From the NCBI RefSeq assembly GCF_016097555.1, contig NW_024532763.1, positions 62,001-126,000 of the forward strand: a stretch of DNA of 64,000 nt, in the 5' to 3' direction. The DNA is from Gigantopelta aegis. Its lineage: Eukaryota > Mollusca > Gastropoda > Neomphalida > Peltospiridae. Shown here piece after piece: positions 59,530-64,000 of the stretch. Each line of letters starts with the position of its first letter. Within the stretch, counting starts at the first letter, position 1. The notes beneath the pieces were generated by a model, which made no database searches, had not been told where the DNA came from, and saw nothing but the letters and a program-made list of their open reading frames with translations. The position numbers were made by a program, and so were the translations under genes.

Positions 59530-59958
59530 TGCCACTGTTATTTTACCAACTGTTACTAACATGTCTCAAATAGCAATGTGAAATTTGAGCTTCATAAGAT
59601 GGAGAAGGTAAAGTGACTTTTCAAGGGTCACCAACCAGTTCCTGATGAATCCTTAACAGCTCTTCAATATTGCAAAATAATTTGCTAATCATATCTTCAG
59701 TTAGACTTTTGTCGTGTGTTGCCTTTAGCCTCATCTTGTCAAGGATGTGCTAAGTGGGCAAGAAATCAAGTATTAGGTAAGGAGGAGATAGTGGGAAATA
59801 GAAAACGAAAATGATTCCACGTATATTGCCATTGTTATAATAGTTTTCCTTACTTCTACAGTGAAGTTCAAGGCGCGAGTATAATCTTTTTCAGTTTGAA
59901 AGATCTCCTGGACAACATGCAGCCGAAAACGTTTGGTCTTCTCGTCCACACCAGCCAT
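48721..59958 (-). CDS. PREX: P-Rex-type Rac guanine-nucleotide exchange factor
   Basis: PIP3- and G-beta-gamma-regulated Rac GEF. The start at 59958 ([11 protein letters not shown]) leads into a DH domain: [76 protein letters not shown]. The PH end has [20 protein letters not shown] (about 57750-57805). DEP1 is at 56588-56842 ([19 protein letters not shown]), DEP2 at 56039-56290 ([20 protein letters not shown]), and tandem PDZ domains at 55000-55642 ([20 protein letters not shown]). The C-terminal IP4P-like region is at 48721-54900 ([45 protein letters not shown]), matching human PREX1 throughout. The last short exon (48744-48721) is inferred because its LYQL matches human LYKL. An in-frame ATG also lies upstream at 60063. 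Introns contain large minisatellites. Confidence 0.93.
49300..49545. repeat. 24-bp minisatellite, about 10 units
   Basis: Units of CTATGTCCTACTATCCATTG plus GACC in a PREX intron. Confidence 0.93.
49880..50185. repeat. Minisatellite of GATTTGAGATCAGTAGATCT-type units
   Basis: Irregular units with ATGATTTGAGATCAGTAGAT, CTCAATAAGTATCAGTGAT and CTGATCAAAATCAGTG in a PREX intron. Confidence 0.85.
51087..52110 (-). repeat. 60-bp minisatellite, about 17 units (locus 4 of 5, largest)
   Basis: The plus strand repeats GTCTAGAGATTACTAATGGT, AGCTATCCTAGGTCACTGTG, GTAAGTACTGATGTTTACTA. A block of several units (about 51421-51660) recurs at 51841-52080 with the same variants (GAATTTAG, CTGCGG, GGTTACTG), showing higher-order copying. 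It is inside a PREX intron. Confidence 0.96.
52850..53565. repeat. 12-bp minisatellite (GGTTATATTAGT), about 58 units
   Basis: Nearly pure 12-mers alternating ATTAGTGG and ATTGGTGG, with higher-order blocks ending in GGGTTATATTAG. Open plus-strand frames reading [12 protein letters not shown] or VILVVILV are repeat artefacts. It lies in a PREX intron. Confidence 0.96.
53566..54105. other. Extremely AT-rich intronic stretch
   Basis: Lies in a PREX intron. A 96-codon plus-strand frame at 53581-53871 is rich in Ile, Asn, Lys and Tyr as expected by chance in such DNA, and I recognise no family. TTAATTAA-type motifs are frequent. Confidence 0.5.
54285..54385. repeat. (GGAT)n / GGATGAAT microsatellite
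   Basis: Tetranucleotide repeats in a PREX intron. Confidence 0.93.
57032..57056. repeat. Short palindrome
   Basis: ACTGGAATA and TATTCCAGT form 9-bp perfect arms a few bases apart, in a PREX intron. Confidence 0.7.
57183..57232. repeat. (CA)n microsatellite, about 25 repeats
   Basis: Pure CA run in a long PREX intron. Confidence 0.95.
58617..58647. repeat. (ATT)n microsatellite
   Basis: About ten ATT repeats in a PREX intron. Confidence 0.93.
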
Positions 59959-60490
59959 AGTGAATGGTCGGTTAAAAACACCCAAAACAAACAAGCAAGG
60001 GTGAAAAAGTGAAGTAGCTAGCGAACTAAAAAAAGGTATTGTTAAAATAGAGGCATACACCAATGCAATCTTGGTTTAATGCTCGTGCAAAGTTTTGCAG
60101 TGATTCCTCTGGAGGAGTAGCATACGACCACTTCAACGTGACGATAATTATATTTATATTTTGCGTACTAACTTTTTTATGTATAAACAGTTAACAACAA
60201 AGATTTTGTTTGCTGATTGCTCACTGCCATGTTTCTTAGCCTCCTCGACAAAGTTTGTCAACATAAAATATTAGTACTAGACTGTGATGTGGTCTGACAC
60301 AAATCTTTTTAATTGTTATTTGTCATCAAAATAATTAACAACATTAACATTGATAATTTGAAATTTCCAGTTGAATAAAAAGACATTTACCTATAATAAT
60401 AACTCATGTAATTAGCAGTTGATATGATCATGATATAAGGGAAATTGTAAATTAAAAAATAAAACATTAGAAGATGCTTAAAAAAATTTT
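59959..60490. promoter_or_regulatory. Upstream region of PREX, downstream of PDZ-SAM gene
   Basis: About 530 bp between the PREX start and the stop of the next minus-strand gene. It should hold the PREX promoter and the 3' UTR of the PDZ-SAM gene. No clear TATA box or other site. An in-frame upstream ATG (60063) could extend PREX by 35 residues with a hydrophobic start. Confidence 0.4.
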
Positions 60491-63437
60491 ATAACCATGA
60501 TACTTGACTAGATAATCTTTCTAGCTCCCTCTGTTCGTGATGGAGTCTTAATCTGGCAATTGCCATAGCCAGCTGCATCCTGTTAAACAGAAACAACAAA
60601 TGTTTAATTAGTTAATAAAATAATAACAGCTGCATAATTGACAATTTGAAATCAATTATACTACGGCAAATATTAATATGCATACAGTTGTATATTGTAT
60701 AACACAATTACCTCTTCCTATTACAATCCTAAACTTAAGCTTGTTAAAATAATCTTGTTACCTGTGTTCTCGACTAGTGACTCCCATACTCTGTAGTTTA
60801 CTTTGGTCAAGTGGGAGTAACGTATGACCTGTACAAATAAAAAACATGTCAGTTGTCTCTGTCTATCTATTTCCATTTCTCTTCATCTCTCTCTTTGCCT
60901 GTTGTCTGTCTCTGTCTCTGTCTCTCTCTCAATATTATGTAAGAGGCCACATTAGATGGTATCTATGTAGTGTGATTATGCAAAATATTTTTGGACATTT
61001 GTGGATACAAATGATACTATGAGCCAAATAGTTTAATTACTTATAGCTCTAATGATTACCTGTTATGCTGTGTGATGTAAAGCATTGACTGTATAGTTCA
61101 TTTAGGGAAGAACTCAACTGTTGTAACCATTGAGAGACATGATCTATTTTCCAGCTGTGAACTATAGGATAAAGTGAATGATTGTGTATATGACCATGGT
61201 AATGGTATCTATTATGAGTCTTATACACAGTTACTAATAGTAGCTATCCTAGGTCACTGTGGTAAGTACTGATGTTTACTAGTCTAGATCTTACTAATAG
61301 TAGCTGTCCTAGGTCACTGTGGTAAGTACTGATGTTTACTAGTCTAGATCTACTAATAGTAGCTATCCTAGGTCACTGTGGTAAGTACTGATATTTACTA
61401 GTCTAGAGCTTACTAATGGTAGCTATCCTAGGTCACTGTGGTAAGTACTGATGTTTACTAGTCTAGAACTTACTAATGGTAACTATCCACTGGTCACTGT
61501 GGTAAGTATTGAGTCTAGAGCTTACTAATGGTACCATTCTAGGTCAGTTTGGTAAGCATTGATATTAACTAGTCTAGAGATTGCTAACAGTAGATATTCT
61601 AAGTTACTGTGGTAAGAGTCTAGGGCTTACTAATGGTACATTTATATGGTACATGTAACTATTGGTACTAAAGTTTAGCAACATTTAACAGCTGCAAAAT
61701 TTGGCAATTTAGTTGCTCCTAAAATTAATTACAAAACACTTGGCAATGTTACTTTAATGATATGACTAACATACCACTGCCAGGTAAACCACGAGATGCT
61801 CTAATAGGATCAAGTGATACAGAAGGACCAGCTGCTGGAGTAAAAGAGCGCTGTTTGGAACTTGGCTCTGCTGCAGTCAAGTGATCTGCAGTCAATAAGA
61901 GTGGTGGTGTTGAATCAACTGGTTTTGCAGCTGGTTTTTCCTTATTTCGTAGAGGAACTTTAGAGACAAAAGATTCAGATGGTGGTTGTTGAGATTTTCT
62001 CATTTAACTCGATATCTTCATAAGAATGGTACTGCCGTTTGACTTCTAGCTGGTATTCTGGTCTGTTGCTGAGAAGGAACCTGTCAGGACTAATTGGATT
62101 GTATGGAGGAACAGGAGGAGGTATAGGACTTTCAGAATGACGGGAAGTATCGGGGGAGACTTTTCCACTTTCAACTCTGGAGTACTGTCTGATTCCTTTA
62201 ATAACAATATATGGGAACCAGTTGGCTCAAATGTTGCTTCTGATGAAACCAATGGTTTAGTTTTATCTGGTTGTTTCTTAATTAATTCTGATATATTTTT
62301 TATTCCCTGTAGTGCCTGTTGAGTACGAATGACGCCACCAACCATAACAGCTGATACATGACCCTTAGAGTCATATGTGTATTGGTCAATACCTTTTGAA
62401 AAATCCATCAAAGGGTCATACTCTTCATCAGACCGTTCAGGACTGGATACTGGGAGTGAGGACTGGTCACTGTCACCTTTTTCAAGATTAATTGCTACCT
62501 CTTCTTCTGATCTCATGAACAGCTGGTATTGATAAAGGTCCCAAGAGATCCAAAGCATCTTGAGCTGAGCGTACAGCATCACCAACAGCATCTTGGTATG
62601 CTAGCAGACCACCTGTTTACAAAGAAATTAAAAAAAACATCCAGAAATAAGTAGATTGACTTAAAACAAACAAACCCAAAAAGGATAGTAATAAAATTTT
62701 AATTTGTATTATAATTAATTATGCTATAAAAATAGGTGTACTATAATTACTGAACAAAATGTACTTACTTTTCTCTGAAATTGGTGGAATTTAGTCTATA
62801 AAATGAAAAAAACAATTTTGTTTAAATCATTACTAAAGATAAAATGTATCATAGTGACTATTAGTAGCTAGCCCAACAATATGTCAAATGTTATCTATTT
62901 GACACGCGCCGCTTATAAAAATAGACAGCTGGCTATCACAGTGGTTCAAAAAATTCAGATTTATGTGTCATCTATATAATCATATTCCATATTAAAAAGA
63001 TAAAATTGCTGCAAAGGAAGTAAATATTATTCCAGTATGCTCAAGATAATTCCTTACAATACAAACAAGTTATAAAACTTTGCTTACCTTTGTTTTTGTT
63101 CCGTGATCAATCGAGCTACCTTTACTGTTAATGGAGTTCCCATTCCATAACTGATAATACTCTGTACTTGTCCTAGAGGTGCTTCCTTAATGCTATGTCC
63201 ATTCACCATCAGCAAGAGGTCATCCTTTAAGAGCCCGGCATCAGCTGAAGATGAGTCTTTTGAAAACAGCTGATATTTGTAGTGGTATTCGAGTACCATC
63301 TATTTCAAAACCATATCCACTACCTGGACTACATGCTATTGTCATAGTACTGTATGTGTGTGTGTGTGAGAACAAGTACTTTGGGTTAACAATAGTCTAT
63401 TATTAACTTACACTTCTCTATAAGATGGCGTGTCCAT
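60491..63437 (-). CDS. PDZ-SAM scaffold protein (neurabin/Shank-like)
   Basis: Likely cytoskeletal or junctional scaffold. The start at 63437 gives MDTPSYREV, then an N-terminal PDZ domain: SGYGFEIDGTR in the carboxylate-binding position, then ISAVF, KDSSSADAGLLKDDLLLMVN, GHSIKEAPLGQVQSII (63084-63350). An A-run difference near 63262 breaks the frame. The middle is long and low-complexity, with acidic, Ser/Pro-rich segments (SSLPVSSPERSDEEYDPLMD, KGHVSAVMVGGVIRTQQALQ) and ATFEPTGSH. The C-terminal SAM domain, WKIDHVSQWLQQLSSSLNE, CFTSHSITGHTLLPLDQSKL and QSMGVTSREHRMQLAMAIAR (60500-61160), is closest in my memory to the neurabin-1 SAM. No PP1-binding KVxF motif was noticed. It ends SSQVSWL-stop. 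The family name is tentative; the PDZ and SAM calls are firm. Confidence 0.78.
61225..61640 (-). repeat. 60-bp minisatellite, about 7 units, eroding at one end (locus 5 of 5)
   Basis: Same family as at 51-52 kb and the same plus-strand orientation, in an intron of the PDZ-SAM gene. Units beyond 61490 are increasingly degenerate. Confidence 0.93.
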
Positions 63438-63674
63438 ATCAAAGACGATAAAGAAAACAAGACTAGATATACTGTCAAATTGTATAACAAAATCGTCTCT
63501 GTTTATAATATCTTTGTCGTCACTTTTCCATCTATAATCTAATTTATAACTCGACTCTCGCATTCTTTAGCCCCAGTCACGCCACTATTTTTGCAGACTT
63601 GGACAACGCCCTAACTGCACACTTGAGGAAGCCTTATATAGCGGAGCCATCAAGGGCAGGGCAGTCAGAGGAAG
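63438..63674. promoter_or_regulatory. Divergent promoter region PDZ-SAM / TKL kinase
   Basis: 237 bp between divergent start codons. No clear TATA box; it is less AT-rich than its surroundings. Confidence 0.4.
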
Positions 63675-64000
63675 ATGGAGTTACAAAAGAGACTAAAGTT
63701 AGCTCTTGCTTCTTTTCTCCTTGAGGATGCGGTAGAATTAGGTCAAATCGAGCGAGGAGCTTATTCCAGTATCGTAAAAGTAAGATGGCAAGGAACAGAA
63801 TTTTCTGGTAAAAAGCTCCATGACCTTTCCTCTGAGATTGGAAAAAAAGAAAGGAGAGGAAATACTTACAAGACTGAAGAAAACACTGCGAGTTAGTGAG
63901 TTCTCTACGCCATCCAAACATCGTCCAATATATCGGCGTCTGTCTCTCGTCTGCTGATTCTGCGCCGATTTTAGTCAAACGAACCTCTCACGGCGAGTGT
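63675..64000 (+). CDS. Tyrosine-kinase-like protein kinase, 5' part (partial)
   Basis: Start of a kinase domain that begins almost at the N-terminus. MELQKRLKLALASFLLE is followed by the glycine-rich loop ELGQIERGAYSSIVKVRWQG and the beta-3 lysine in TEFSGKKLHDL. EEILTRLKKTLRVSEF (helix C with Glu) and LRHPNIVQYIGVCLSSADSA (HPNIV of beta 4-5) come next, all in sense order but in shifted frames; two single-base differences near 63850 and 63895 explain this. The loop is GAYSSIV rather than GxGxxGxV. Sponge genomes carry expanded TKL/TK families with similar WRGT...AAKRLHD sequences, which supports a sponge source. The gene runs past the window end. Confidence 0.8.

Noticed and set aside
63634-63978. 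Minus-strand 114-codon frame at the right edge
   Set aside because: The opposite strand encodes kinase motifs (GAYSSIVKV, HPNIVQYIGV); the minus frame has no recognisable content.

Overview
The window is animal nuclear DNA, AT-rich and very compact. Introns are mostly 30-60 nt and all protein genes are split. Metazoan families are recognisable: Porcupine, P-Rex, TBC1D13, a CREB3-like bZIP, signal peptide peptidase, PNPLA6/7 and UCHL5. Short introns, close packing, a sponge-style tyrosine-kinase-like domain at the right edge and an intron-bearing xylose isomerase suggest a sponge, most likely a demosponge. That assignment is inference, because no ribosomal or mitochondrial marker is present.

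Layout, left to right: ACTR6 5' end (-), FUBP-type KH protein (+), THNSL2 copy A (-), a 5.7 kb repeat-rich stretch, THNSL2 copy B (-), UCHL5 (+), PNPLA6/7 (-), TBC1D13 (+), PORCN (-), CREB3-like bZIP (+), an unusual DFD kinase (-), a MITE, NUDT18 (-), a four-TM protein (+), xylose isomerase (-), HM13/SPP (+), PREX (-), a PDZ-SAM scaffold (-), and the 5' end of a TKL kinase (+). Seven pairs are head-to-head, with start codons separated by about 30 to 360 bp, so shared bidirectional promoters are probably the rule.

The genes do not form one pathway. Several act in secretion, lipid or membrane biology (PORCN acylates Wnt, HM13 cleaves signal peptides, CREB3L is a membrane-tethered factor freed by Golgi proteolysis, PNPLA6/7 hydrolyses lysophospholipid). 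Others act in Rab/Rac signalling (TBC1D13, PREX).

The most unusual content is non-coding. A 58-bp minisatellite of about 29 units carries a complete splice donor and acceptor in each unit. A separate 60-bp minisatellite family occurs at five loci, always in the same orientation relative to the host gene, and is also intron-like. CT microsatellites repeatedly form the polypyrimidine tract of 3' splice sites. A GC-rich structured island at 33.9-34.4 kb and a long TATA-led repeat region at 8.7-13.5 kb remain unexplained.

Caution: many conserved exons show single-base homopolymer length differences that break the frame in single-copy housekeeping genes. This looks like residual sequencing error rather than gene decay, so exon ends and spans given here are approximate.
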